A DNA stretch of 64,000 nt, taken from Siderastrea radians. Taxonomy: Eukaryota > Cnidaria > Anthozoa > Scleractinia > Rhizangiidae. Location: positions 285,311 through 349,310 of the forward strand of contig CAXHKT010000132.1 in the NCBI GenBank assembly GCA_964017195.1. The letters run 5' to 3'. The notes under the pieces are model-generated. The model worked only from the letters and a program-made list of their open reading frames with translations. It was not told the origin of the DNA and did not search any database. This document shows positions 55,080 through 64,000 of this stretch, piece by piece. A program made the position numbers and the translations under genes. The first letter of the stretch is position 1. Every line of letters begins with the position of its first letter.

Positions 55080-55835
55080 AACTGCTCGAAAGTGAACGAA
55101 GTGGCACAAGTTTGGGAAAAAAATCTTCTAATTATTGGCTCTGAAATATGGTACATGTTTGATTATTCCCGAAACATTGTTGTAATCATCGTTCAAAGCG
55201 GATTGAAGCTGTACAATTTCACCATATTAGCTGCTGGAGCTGAAACAGAACAAATTTGTAATCTGTTCGCACAACGGAGCCATCATGTGCGTGTTTGATC
55301 GAAATGAAGACAGAACCAATTTGAACTTGAAGAAGTAATTTCTATGCAGCTCAGAAGCAAGATTACTGTAGCGAGGAACATTAGAATTCACCATCATAGT
55401 TTGTTTAATGCAAAGCACAAAATGCAGTTGTTCTCGGTTTAGAGGTTGCGGACGGAATGGTAAAACAACTGGAAAAGCGATTCAACTCCGTTTACATGGT
55501 ATCCGATTTCTATCTGAGCATTTGGATCTATTGGAACACAGAGCTACAACGACTGCAGGTAAACCAGTGTCAATTTTGCGTGTCAAAGCCGAAAAAAATT
55601 TTCGCCCTTCCTTTGGCCTTCTTGTAGGTAGTTTGCAGCTGTAGTTTGTTTAGTACTTGTTTAGACTGCTTCATGATTTTCGCACCGAATCGTCATGAAT
55701 GTGTGACAGTTGTTTTTTAATGCTTCTGTCCCATTTCACTGTGTTTTATTTTGTCTTGTCTTGATATTTTGAAGTGGAAAGGCTTCCTGATAAAACCTAC
55801 CGTTTGTTCAATTTTAATGATCGACGTGATTTGCA
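55080..55835 (+). repeat. About-750-bp interspersed repeat, copy 2
   Basis: A direct-orientation copy of 49475-50225, with the same order of blocks and scattered differences, ending at GATCGACGTGA. It is preceded by two copies of GAAAACTGCTCGAAAA-type text. Confidence 0.85.
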
Positions 55836-55900
55836 AAGCGGCAAAAGAAAGGGCAGTCAAAAGGAAAGCAACCCTTTCTTTTGCCGCTTTGCAAATGTCA
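55831..55900. repeat. Hairpin
   Basis: TTTGCAAAGCGGCAAAAGAA and AGGG are mirrored by CCCT and TTCTTTTGCCGCTTTGCAAA around a short loop. Confidence 0.88.
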
Positions 55901-56320
55901 TCTTTTTTTAATTAGCAGTTTTTAGTTTTTAGTCTTATCTGTCATCTTTTGTTATTTATTCTTATAGCAGCATATTTCCGGTCTTTTGTTATATTTTTGC
56001 CTTGTATCGTTCATTTATCTAGTGTTGTACCTGTATCTACACCTTGTAATTACGTTTAATTGTTAGTATTGTTTATTTTTCCTTTTTTCGTTATATAATC
56101 GTTGTACTACATTGTTTTTATATTTGAATGTTAGCGTCACTTATCCTCGTTTTAGTATTGTTATAATCACGCCGGTTACGTAACTCATAGCGTTGAATTG
56201 TATTTTGCGTCTTGTTTTGTTCTGTAATCTTATTTAGGTAGATTTGATAAGTTTAATTTTTCATGTAACTGATGAAGGTCTAAGACCGAAACGTTTTTAT
56301 TTTTTATTAATTTTTTAACT
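55900..56320 (+). mobile_element. Penelope-like 3' UTR remnant with hammerhead-like text
   Basis: T-rich text ends in ACTGATGAAGGTCTAAGACC then GAAACG. The CTGATGA ... GAAAC order with an internal 4-bp GGTC/GACC stem resembles a hammerhead core, but the base pair next to the core is mispaired. It is called a Penelope-like 3' end by its position and by similarity to other copies in the window. Confidence 0.42.
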
Positions 56321-56459
56321 TTTTAATCGTCAGAAGTTGTCCGTCCTCGCTTTCCTTCAACGAGTTTTAATTCCATGCAGTGAGGCTTGGACTGTGAATC
56401 TTTGATCCTCCTGACGCAGTGGCTTTCTTTGTTGGCCTGAGGCAACCATTAACTGTTTT

Positions 56460-56462
<3 letters not shown>

Positions 56463-56511
<49 letters not shown>
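56463..56511. repeat. (AT)n microsatellite
   Basis: An uninterrupted AT run between two Penelope-like remnants. Confidence 0.95.
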
Positions 56512-56513
<2 letters not shown>

Positions 56514-56524
56514 CATCAAAAACA

Positions 56525-57815
56525 TCATTTGTCTAGATCTTTTCTCGAGAAAAAAGCATATAAAACCACAAAAATACTGGAAATAAGACTTGCCGATATT
56601 TCGTCTTTATTAGTAAAAGACTTCGTCAGGGCAACTGATCAAGCGGCTAGAGCCGTTACAATATATACGCTTACAGGTAACGTAAGACGCTCAACAGTAA
56701 AAATACGCGAGCACATGTGGGCGGTTACAACCGTTACAATATTCGCACAAAATAAAATAAACGTCAAAAGCTAAATAGCTAAGGCACGCGCGCTCGCAAG
56801 CGCGCGCCCTTCTGTACAACTAGATATACAGCAAATAAAAATACAATAATTTAAAGCATAGGGATAAAAACTCAATACAATTAAAATTTTAAAACAGATC
56901 GCTCCTAGGATTTCTACTGCAGAAAAAGTCATCGCTGTTAAGCCCCGAAGGGTAAATTGTCCTCAGACGATAAGCCCACTGGGCCTCCCTTTTTCCTAAG
57001 CGATCTTTCATTCGAACCCTTGTCAACTAATTGAATTCTTACATCCTTAAGACCCCTATTATCTGGCTGATTAAAGTGCTTGTATATGATGTCATCCTTA
57101 ACCCTATTCTCAGCAGTAAGTTTAACGTGACTATTGAGCCTAGATTTATGGTTGTTGAACCTAATTCTAAATTTATTAATAGTGGATCCTACATATTGCA
57201 TTGCACACCTGGCGCATGATATAAGGTAAATCACATGATCAGAATTACACCCCATGTCAAAATTAATTATGTAACTCTTGCCAGTAACTCCACTAATAAA
57301 TCTGGTACCTTCAACAAGATAATCACACACCCTGCATCTTTTATCTGTACACTTAACACAACCCTTATCATTAACCGGTGTCTTAAGTTCTGAGTGAACC
57401 AAAATGTCCTTAAGACATTTCGGCCTTCTAAAGGCCACCATGGGTACCCCTCCTATAGCTTCCCTTCAACGGCTAGAGGACTGCAAGATAGGATGTAATC
57501 TATGCAATATTTCCCCAATGTTTGGAAGTACCGGGTGGAAGGTAACAACAAAAGGAATACGTTCGTTACCAGCAGATTGTTTATTGCTAAGGGTATCCAC
57601 CCTAGGAATCCTTCGTGCTCTCTCAATTTCCTTCTCGACAAAATCCCTGTTATAGCCCCTACAAACAAGATAATTGCACAGTTCCCCAGCTCGTTTCTCA
57701 AAGAAAGCATCTGAAGAACATATACGGCGTAATCTTAGTGCCTGTCCGAAGGGTATACCTTTCTTGCAAGAGTTAGGATGACAGGAAGTGTGAAACAGAT
57801 ACTGGTGTTTATCTG
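56525..57815 (-). pseudogene. Penelope-like element, 5'-truncated, with GIY-YIG domain (canonical subtype)
   Basis: The minus-strand frame runs from about 57815 to 56938 with one internal TGA near 57463. The first part reads [35 protein letters not shown] and PFVVTFHPVLPNI, the RT thumb region. The second reads MVAFRRPKCLKDILVHS, the C-x-x-x-x-x-C-x-x-C cluster, VIYLISCARCAMQYVGST and RIRFNNHKS, a GIY-YIG nuclease with its arginine kept. The usual C-terminus is diverged. The 3' UTR (56525-56937) ends with CCTGACGAAGTC and GACGAAATATCGGCAAG, a hallmark 3' end. The 5' side is truncated at the junction with an oppositely oriented copy. Confidence 0.85.
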
Positions 57816-57817
57816 TA

Positions 57818-58335
57818 GGTTTGAGTGGTCGTACTGGTCTTTGTGACACGACATTCAAAGAACGTTACCGAAACCATACATGCTCCTTCAGAAACGAACG
57901 GTACAAGAATGCAACCGAGCTCAGCAAGTATATATGGGGTCTTAAGGACCGGAAAATCAATTACGAGATAAGATGGCGGAAAATAAGACAAGCACGATCG
58001 TATTCTAACATCAACAAAAAATGTAATCTGTGTCTTTGTGAGAAATATTTTATAATTTGCAAACCGGAAATGTCAACACTTAATCAAAGAAACGAACTGA
58101 CTTCGATCTGTAGACACTCCAAGAAATTCTTGTTAAATACCGTGTTAGTTTAATATAGATTTTTCCGTCCAATAACATCTTGACATGTCACGCAAGTACT
58201 CATTGTTCCCTATTTTCAAATTTGTATATCTTTTCATGTAACCGTTTTTTCTGGCAGTCGCCTGATGATTGCCTCGCATGAGGCATGAAACTCAGAGTAG
58301 CGAATAAATGGTTTTGAATTAGTCCGACTCCACAA
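57818..58335 (+). pseudogene. Penelope-like element C-terminal fragment (second subtype)
   Basis: The plus-strand frame at 57821-58153 reads [61 protein letters not shown] and KKFLL, the end of a GIY-YIG domain and C-terminal tail of the same subtype as the fragment at 51150-51900. The nuclease arginine (FKERY) is kept, but everything upstream is missing. The 3' text CCTGATGATTGCCTCGCATG at 58261-58280 precedes AAACTCAGAGTAGC. Confidence 0.83.
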
Positions 58336-58370
58336 TTCTATGTTGTAACAGCTCTGGTTTTACCATCGAG

Positions 58371-58421
58371 CACAATACAAATCTGTTTCGTAGACCAACA
58401 CGGAGTTGGTCCACTCATCGG
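58371..58421 (-). ncRNA. Degenerate hammerhead ribozyme, minus strand
   Basis: This is a mirror copy of the plus-strand hammerhead at 58461-58524, with the same stem II (GACCAAC/GTTGGTC) and GAAACAGATTTGTA. The core CTGATGA is CCGATGA (U4 changed to C), and stem I no longer pairs beyond the first position. It is expected to be inactive. Confidence 0.55.
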
Positions 58422-58460
58422 TGTATCGTTAAAAAACCTTAACGATACTTCAGTGTATAT

Positions 58461-58524
58461 GGAGATTAACTGATGAGTGGACCAACTCCGTGTTGGTCTA
58501 CGAAACAGATTTGTATTAAAAACC
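58461..58524 (+). ncRNA. Hammerhead ribozyme (type I), plus strand
   Basis: Core CTGATGA is at 58470-58476, then stem II GTGGACCAAC with GTTGGTCTAC (ten positions, loop TCCGT), GAAA at 58502-58505, stem III ACA/TGT around GATT and cleavage triplet GTA (cut after 58515). Stem I pairs ATTAA before the core with TTAAA after the cut over four bases, then an internal loop and GG/CC, the layout expected for the loop contacts of natural type I hammerheads. Confidence 0.82.
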
Positions 58525-58532
58525 ATGTGCAA

Positions 58533-60397
58533 ATATATAGCGAGAATTTTAAACCGTAAACCTTGGAAATAGAATTCTGTATTTGCTATGTTTCACATGT
58601 GAAGAAAGCGATACGTCTAATCAGCTTCGCGTACAGCTTTCTTCACATGTGAAAAATATAACCAGTCAGCATCTAGAGTGGAAGTCACCTAGCCAATCGG
58701 AGCAAAGCACTCAAAAAGCTTCCGAGGCGCGCGGTTTCAAAAACAGCGTCAGCTCGAAGTTTGTATTTTGATAACACGGCTTCGGCTTCACGTTTTGTTC
58801 CTCTGGAATTGCCGTTAGATGAGCTTATTGAGGAGCAATCAAACAAAAATACGTTGAGTAAAACAAACAGGGACGTCTCCTTGCTCAAAGAATTTTTTAG
58901 AGGGAAAGAAGTCGATAAAGAGATTGAAAACTTGGAAGCGAAGGAGCTCGATGAAGTACTGTGTGCATTTATCGTGGAAGTTAAAAAAAAAGACGGAGGA
59001 GAATACGAGCCAACAACATTGAGGTCGCTCATTTCAAGTTTCGACCTCCATTTACGAAAGAAGGGCTATCCCACAGCCATCATAGACGGACAGGAGTTCA
59101 GAAAAAACAGAGAAACACTAGTTGCAAAGCAGAAGAAATTGAAAAAGGCTGGCAAAGGAAACAAGTCAAAAGCGGCCCGCTCTCTGACTGACGACGAGGT
59201 CGATATTCTTTACGGCAAGAACCTTTTGGGTCTTTCGTCTCCGGAGTCCTTATTAGACACTTTATGGTTAAACAACACCCAGCACTTTGGCCTGAGAAGA
59301 TGCCAAGAGCATAGAGATATGAAGTGGGGCGACATTCAACTAAAAACCAGTGGAGATGGAGTCGAATTTCTCGAATATATCTAGCGACAAACAAAAACAA
59401 GAACCGGCACCGAATCCAAAGATATTCGCGCAGTTAAACCAAAAATGCTTTCTGTCCCAGGCAGTGACAGAGATCCCGTGCAAGCCTATCACCTGTATGC
59501 TTCCAAAAGACCAGAGCAAATGAAGTCAGACGACAGCCCGTTTTACTTGGCCATAAACTACACCAGAGTGGCCAATTCCTCAAAACCCCGGTTCAAGGCA
59601 GCGCCGGTAGGCTCCAACAAATTAAATACACTTATGAAAACCATGGCTGAAATGACCAACCACAGTGCCCGGAAGCGAATGATCCAGAAGCTGAACGACC
59701 ACGAGGTACCTCCAACTCATACTATGCAAATCTCTGGACATAAAAACGTACAGAGCCTCAATAATTACAGCTCACTTTCGGAAAAACAACAGCGGGATAT
59801 ATCCAACATCATGAGTGCTAGCACTTCAGCTTCAGGATCGCTGCCCATTCAAGAAACCGAGGAAGTCAGTTTGTCGACGGGAAGCCAGCAATCGCCTCAG
59901 CAAGCAATATCTCTTTTCGAAGGGGCCAACATACAAAGAGGAACATTTAACATTTCGATAAACGGTGCAAGTCAACAGAGTCCAAATTTTTCTTTGCACA
60001 GCGCGAAGCGCCGCCATTACATGATTGAATCAGACAGTGATTAGGGACAAGGGAAAAGATACTACTTTTTGTATTTGCGAATTTGACGCGTATTTTTTAT
60101 TTTTATAAAAGGATCTTAATATCTCAACTTTATTCCGGATTTAAAGCCGGTTTTTATTACTCCCAGTCATTTAGATCAGTCGTGAGCTGTTTGCGTATAT
60201 AAGCCGTTATGGTGTAGAGAGAGAAAAATAAAACTGATTTGAAGGCTATGTTTAATTCTCGGTATATATATAATAAATAAATTACAGCATAGAAAGTGCT
60301 TTGTACGGATTTTTATTCACTCGATGCAACTTTGGAAAACTCACTCGTCCGTTTTCCAAAGTTTTGCAACTCGTGAATAAAAACCCTTACGTCGCAC
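58533..60397 (+). mobile_element. Crypton-like DNA transposon, near full length
   Basis: The boundaries are set by homology with the deleted copy at 29939-30616. Near the 5' end is a palindrome, TTTCACATGTGAAGAAAGC and its complement about 30 bases later. At the 3' end is a long hairpin (60289-60397) with GGATTTTTATTCACTCG / GTGAATAAAAACC and CTTTGGAAAACTCACTCG / CGTTTTCCAAAG arms, followed by a CT microsatellite. Between them is the recombinase gene. No inverted terminal repeats join the two ends, as expected for a tyrosine-recombinase element. Confidence 0.8.
58776..60044 (+). pseudogene. Crypton-type tyrosine recombinase, broken by one nonsense codon
   Basis: A single frame of about 422 codons is interrupted only by TAG at 59382-59384. 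The N-terminal half (KEVDKEIENLEAKELDEVL, TTLRSLISSFDLHLRKKGYP) is the core-binding part. The catalytic domain has LTDDEVDILYGKNLLG, NNTQHFGLRRCQEHRDMKW with the first arginine, NHSARK giving H-x-x-R, SGHKNVQSLNNYSS with the nucleophile tyrosine, and a low-complexity Ser/Gln-rich C-terminus. This catalytic type (DUF3504-like) is known from Crypton elements and their domesticated vertebrate relatives. The start position is ACG at 58776-58778, where the shorter copy has ATG. Compared with family members recalled from memory, a few residues before NHSARK seem missing. It is therefore a very recent pseudogene. Confidence 0.85.
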
Positions 60398-60420
60398 TCT
60401 CTCTCTCTCTCTCTCTCTCT
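60289..60420. repeat. Crypton 3' hairpin and (CT)n tract
   Basis: The hairpin arms described for the element end at 60397 and run directly into about 12 CT dinucleotides. The 30484-30619 copy has the same hairpin without the CT run. Confidence 0.75.
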
Positions 60421-63134
60421 GGAGATTGAAAGTAGGGCACTTTTCGTCACGTGTTCTCTTTTGGTTATAACTCTCTTTTAATGACTAATTACAACTCCCG
60501 TTTGTGATTTTCCAACTGCTATTGACCAAATCAACACCCAAACAGCGTTTTAACTTTATACCTGTATTTTGGATTTTTTTTACAGATTTAATCTAATCTC
60601 AACGTTGCATAAATGCCCTGTGCCGGGGCAGACAGTTTTTTACCCCCTTTCAGTCATTTTTTTTCGTGGATTGACGGGTATCCGACCCGTTTAACTAGTT
60701 TTGGGCATTCACTCGTCATCCACAAGTTTTCTCTCCCGAAATTTCCCTTCGGACAAAAAATGCCGTTGTAACGTATACTTCTTCATCTACTTGCGAAGTC
60801 TCGAAAGTAAATCGTAACACGAAAAAGCTTTTTTGGGGAAGAAGATACTATATCTCTAAAAGATCGCAGAGTTTTTTGCTGAAATTCCACACAAGACTAA
60901 AACATGTTATGTTCTTTCTTCACAAAAACATTTGCTCGAAGAAAAAGCGACTAAGTATTTTTTTTGGCGATTTTGCGATTTGACGATGCGGCCAGCGTTA
61001 CATAAGTGCCCTATTGTCAGGTATGTTTTAATTCTCGATAAAAACTATACTCTCTTTTGTGATTTTTTTAAAATTTCTTCACGTCAAAAGAATGCGTTAA
61101 TAAATCACTTTTAGTCCACGAAAATTATTACAACAAATAACTTTTATTGTAGAAGATGAACAAGTATGATTTATTTTTAGAAGAGGTATCAGACACTTCA
61201 TTGATGGTCCAAAAAATTAAGTCGCAACTCTGTAAATATTAAAGTTCTTACGTTCAATCTAGGTACAATAGCCATAAACTGCACGTTCTACAGCTTGGCA
61301 GTCTCACAATGAACGATTATTTGCTGAGTCAGCATATTTTATAAATGAAGGGGTTTTTGACAGCTGTCAGTTACGAATTGCAGAGTGAATGGCCAATCAA
61401 AATGTAAAGCTGCTTATGGGCTATTTTTGTGACAAGTTGCAAGCCATCTGCTTTATGGGGCTGTATTTTTTTTAAAAGTTGGTAAGGTACCTTACTTGGC
61501 CGCTATCTTGGATTTTTTTCTTAAGAAATGTGTATTAATAAATGAGCTCGTATATAATAAAATTTCAGTTTATGGCACTACAGCATCTTTCCTCTTAAAA
61601 TGTATATTCAGTCAATTCTGTATCTTATAGCCACTCAGCAATTTGGAAAATTTCCTGTTTAATACAGGTTCACTAAACATACTTTGCGTGGGCGTGGTCA
61701 ATGGAAATCCATGCGAGTACATTGTCGAAAGGATTTGTTCCCAGTTAAATGGCTACAGTAAAAGCTAGCTGAAGAAAGATTTCAAGTAAAGGAAGTCAAA
61801 GCAAAGATCTTTCTTGTCATATACTACGTTGAATAAATAGAAATTAAAAAAATCATTGAATTAACTACAAGGGCGGATCCATATCCACAACAAATAAACA
61901 TCGTTTGAGTTTGGGGAGCTTTCCCCTGCCCAAGTGAAAAATTCAGGCCCCCCAAAAAATATTGCCCATGAACTACATACATGAATGAAAAATAACAACT
62001 CTGTAGAACAGTTCTGATGGTGCTAATATAATAAATAGACGAACGACACAAATTACATTTGATGAGCTCTAGTGTTAGATTTGGAGAACAGACGTCTCTA
62101 CATTGTAAACAAGACAGCGTTTTACCTTACTCACGGCCAAGTATCGTATATTACGCTTCACTGTGACGCAGCCTTTGTTGAACAACAACAAGAACGAGAA
62201 ATCACGTTTCTAGGCCCGTCTATAAAACCGAAGAACTTCTTGTTGTTTTAAGCGATATCAAATCGTAAAATGATATATGTATGTTTTTCACCTTAAGGAA
62301 TACACGCTTGTCTTGAGTGCTTTTACGGATGTTTCGGTATTTACAGTGGGAGTTATAATTTTTGGAAGCGTGCGAGTCTTAATATAGGGTATTTTTCGCA
62401 GTTTCAAGATCACTCAACGGCATCTCTCGCTTATGTTCGTTTAAATTTTCTTTAATTTTGTTATTGTTTGTAATCAGATACATTATACTTAGACATGAAG
62501 GCTTAGCTTATGTTGTCTGTTAGCGAGCATAACCAGTTAATTTAGCTATAAAAAAGTTAGGTTGCTTTGTGTAAGCTGAGACAGTTTTACGTTTGTTATA
62601 AATTTCCTATTCGTGAAATATAAATTATACTAGGAATAGTTTTGGATAGTTGGCAATTGTTCTTGTTATTAACGATTATTCTTGAACACTGCCCGTGTAC
62701 TTATAGTCTGGCTATCAATAACGAGATGCCTATTCTTGATTCTTGTCTTAGTGCAGTGGTTATTGCACCCGACTAGTAAGCAGGTGGATGGCGGCGGCGG
62801 TGACGCTGGGGGGCAAATTTTCTTTCAAGCATAAATTTTACCCAGTTAATATGATCATTTGGGGCTTAAAGCTTATTGTCACGATAGATGTTATTTAACA
62901 AAATCGATTATTACGTGAACAAGCAATAAAAATTAATTATTACATTACATCATGCCACCCCATACCATACTGCCATTGAGATGGAAAGAAAGGTACGGTT
63001 TATAGTAATGGAAATGCGAGTTTCTCCGGTACACTTTGATGTTCAGCGAGTAACTTTGTTTAAAACAATGTAGAACGTACTTACAAGCCAGACACAATTA
63101 AATCCTACCTGATAAGTCTCAGATATTTCTGCAG
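60421..63134. other. Intergenic, no recognised gene
   Basis: AT-rich sequence with only short frames and no domain signal or clear repeat. Any upstream exons of the recombinase-like gene at 63135 would lie here but were not identified. Confidence 0.4.
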
Positions 63135-64000
63135 GTTTATCTTAAAAGAGCGTCCTGACGGAGTGAATGTCGAGGATGCTACTATTAACTTCATTGACAA
63201 AAAAGCCCGCTTGTGGTCATCATCTTACAAGAAAGACAGTCAACGCAGGCATCTTGAGAAACAGGATGAAGATCTTTCTAACTTAATATCAGCCGAAATG
63301 ATCACTAAATTTGAGCAAAGTGAATCAACACAAAGAGCAATCTCCCTCATCAATCAGCTTAATGGGGCCCACTGCCTTGAAATTAACCAAGCAGATTACA
63401 CACTAATTAGAGATTTGATCCTAACTCGAATAATAATCGCTAACGCCCATAGATCGGGCGTGCCAGCCAACATGACTATGGCTGAGTTCCACAAAGCAAA
63501 GCGATGCGGGGGAAGTTACATCATTAGTGTGAAGAAGCACAAGACTGCAGAATACATGGCCCTGCCAGGGTGGTGCTGTCTCCTACCTTGTTTCATTACC
63601 TGAAAGTGTTTGTAGCTGAAGTTAGAAGTGTAGTAACTCTTACCAGAGATGATGACGATGTTGTGATATTGTCATGGAGTGGAGTGAGGCTCGCATCTGG
63701 CCAGATATCAACCGCGATAAATGCCGCCTGGAAAAAAGCAGGCATAGAGGGGCATATTAGTTCAACCCTATTCCGAAAGTCAGCCTTGACCGCTGCACAC
63801 ACTAACCACCAAGGCATGAAAGGACAACTCGCCGATCTACTGGCAGATAAAGAGTCGACAGTGCAAAGGTACTACAAGCTTCACGAAAAGCAACAATCGT
63901 GTATTAAGGTAGCTGCAGTGCTTCCCTCAATCATGAGAACAACAAATAAAGCATCGGAAGAAGGCACTTCGATAGCTAAGGCTGAAGATGAAAATCCTGT
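63135..64000 (+). pseudogene. Tyrosine-recombinase-like gene, frameshifted, cut by the window edge
   Basis: After an acceptor-like TTTCTGCAG at 63134 the frame reads FILKERPDGVNVEDATINF, KARLWSSSYKKDS, ISLINQLNGAHCLEI, IRDLILTRIIIANAHRSG and SYIISVKKHKTAEY. At about 63555 two extra bases shift the frame, and the second frame continues GPARVVLSPTLFHYLKVF, VVILSWSGVRLASGQI, HISSTLFRKSALTAAH and VQRYYKLHEKQ to the edge. The R..., L-F-R-K-S-A and Q-R-Y-Y patterns fit the catalytic part of a phage-integrase-like (tyrosine) recombinase of a type I recall as common in cnidarian genomes. It is unlike the Crypton at 58.8 kb in sequence. The frameshift makes this copy non-functional unless it is a sequencing error. 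Confidence 0.68.

Noticed and set aside
58255..58300. Another hammerhead ribozyme (CCTGATGATTGCCTCGCATG, then GAGGCATGAAAC)
   Set aside because: The core order and a six-pair stem are present, but the pair next to the core is U-U and no stem III with a cleavage triplet or stem I could be formed.

Overview
The window is eukaryotic and AT-rich. Its genes are split by phase-1 introns, and introns and intergenic DNA are crowded with transposon debris. The gene content (a tandem SRCR receptor, a lineage-type rhodopsin-like GPCR) and the repeats (Penelope-like elements with hammerhead ribozymes, Crypton-type tyrosine recombinases, a tRNA-headed SINE) suggest an anthozoan cnidarian, most likely a stony coral. 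That assignment is inference from family content, not from a species-specific sequence.

Left half, about 2-25.3 kb, minus strand: one receptor-like gene can be assembled exon by exon. It has a signal-peptide exon (25241-25271), a 12-residue linker exon, seven single-exon SRCR domains and a fibronectin type III exon (2988-3275). All internal junctions are phase 1-1. The SRCR domains alternate between two subtypes (B-A-B-A-B-A-B), which implies duplication of a two-domain unit. Two possible intracellular exons lie at 2084-2414, but I found no transmembrane exon. The introns hold a 4-bp satellite duplicated with its flank (8.7-10.8 kb), TTAA-flanked elements and a long hairpin.

Middle, 25-45 kb: a LINE 3' end; an orphan terminal exon (28520-28798); an internally deleted Crypton (29.9-30.6 kb); a small secreted acidic peptide gene (33.1 kb, +); an intronless GPCR (33987-34979, -); a Tc1/mariner-like element (38.9-40.6 kb) next to a ShKT-domain exon hidden from simple ORF calling (40832-40955, -); a PIF/Harbinger-like element that contains a Penelope RT fragment (42.4-44.0 kb); and the 3' end of a second minus-strand receptor (44370-45178). 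That receptor has a membrane segment and a tyrosine-rich tail with a textbook-spaced ITAM.

Right half, 45-64 kb: almost entirely repeats. There is a palindromic about-190-bp satellite block (46.2-49.2 kb), a diverse set of Penelope-like fragments (50.6-58.3 kb) with two to three well-formed hammerhead ribozymes, a nearly intact Crypton recombinase with one nonsense codon and a lost ATG (58.5-60.4 kb), and a second tyrosine-recombinase-like gene with a frameshift that runs off the right edge.

The two receptors point to recognition at the cell surface: a multi-SRCR/FN3 ectodomain gene and, upstream on the same strand, a receptor with an ITAM tail. Whether they belong to one innate-immune receptor cluster is inference.
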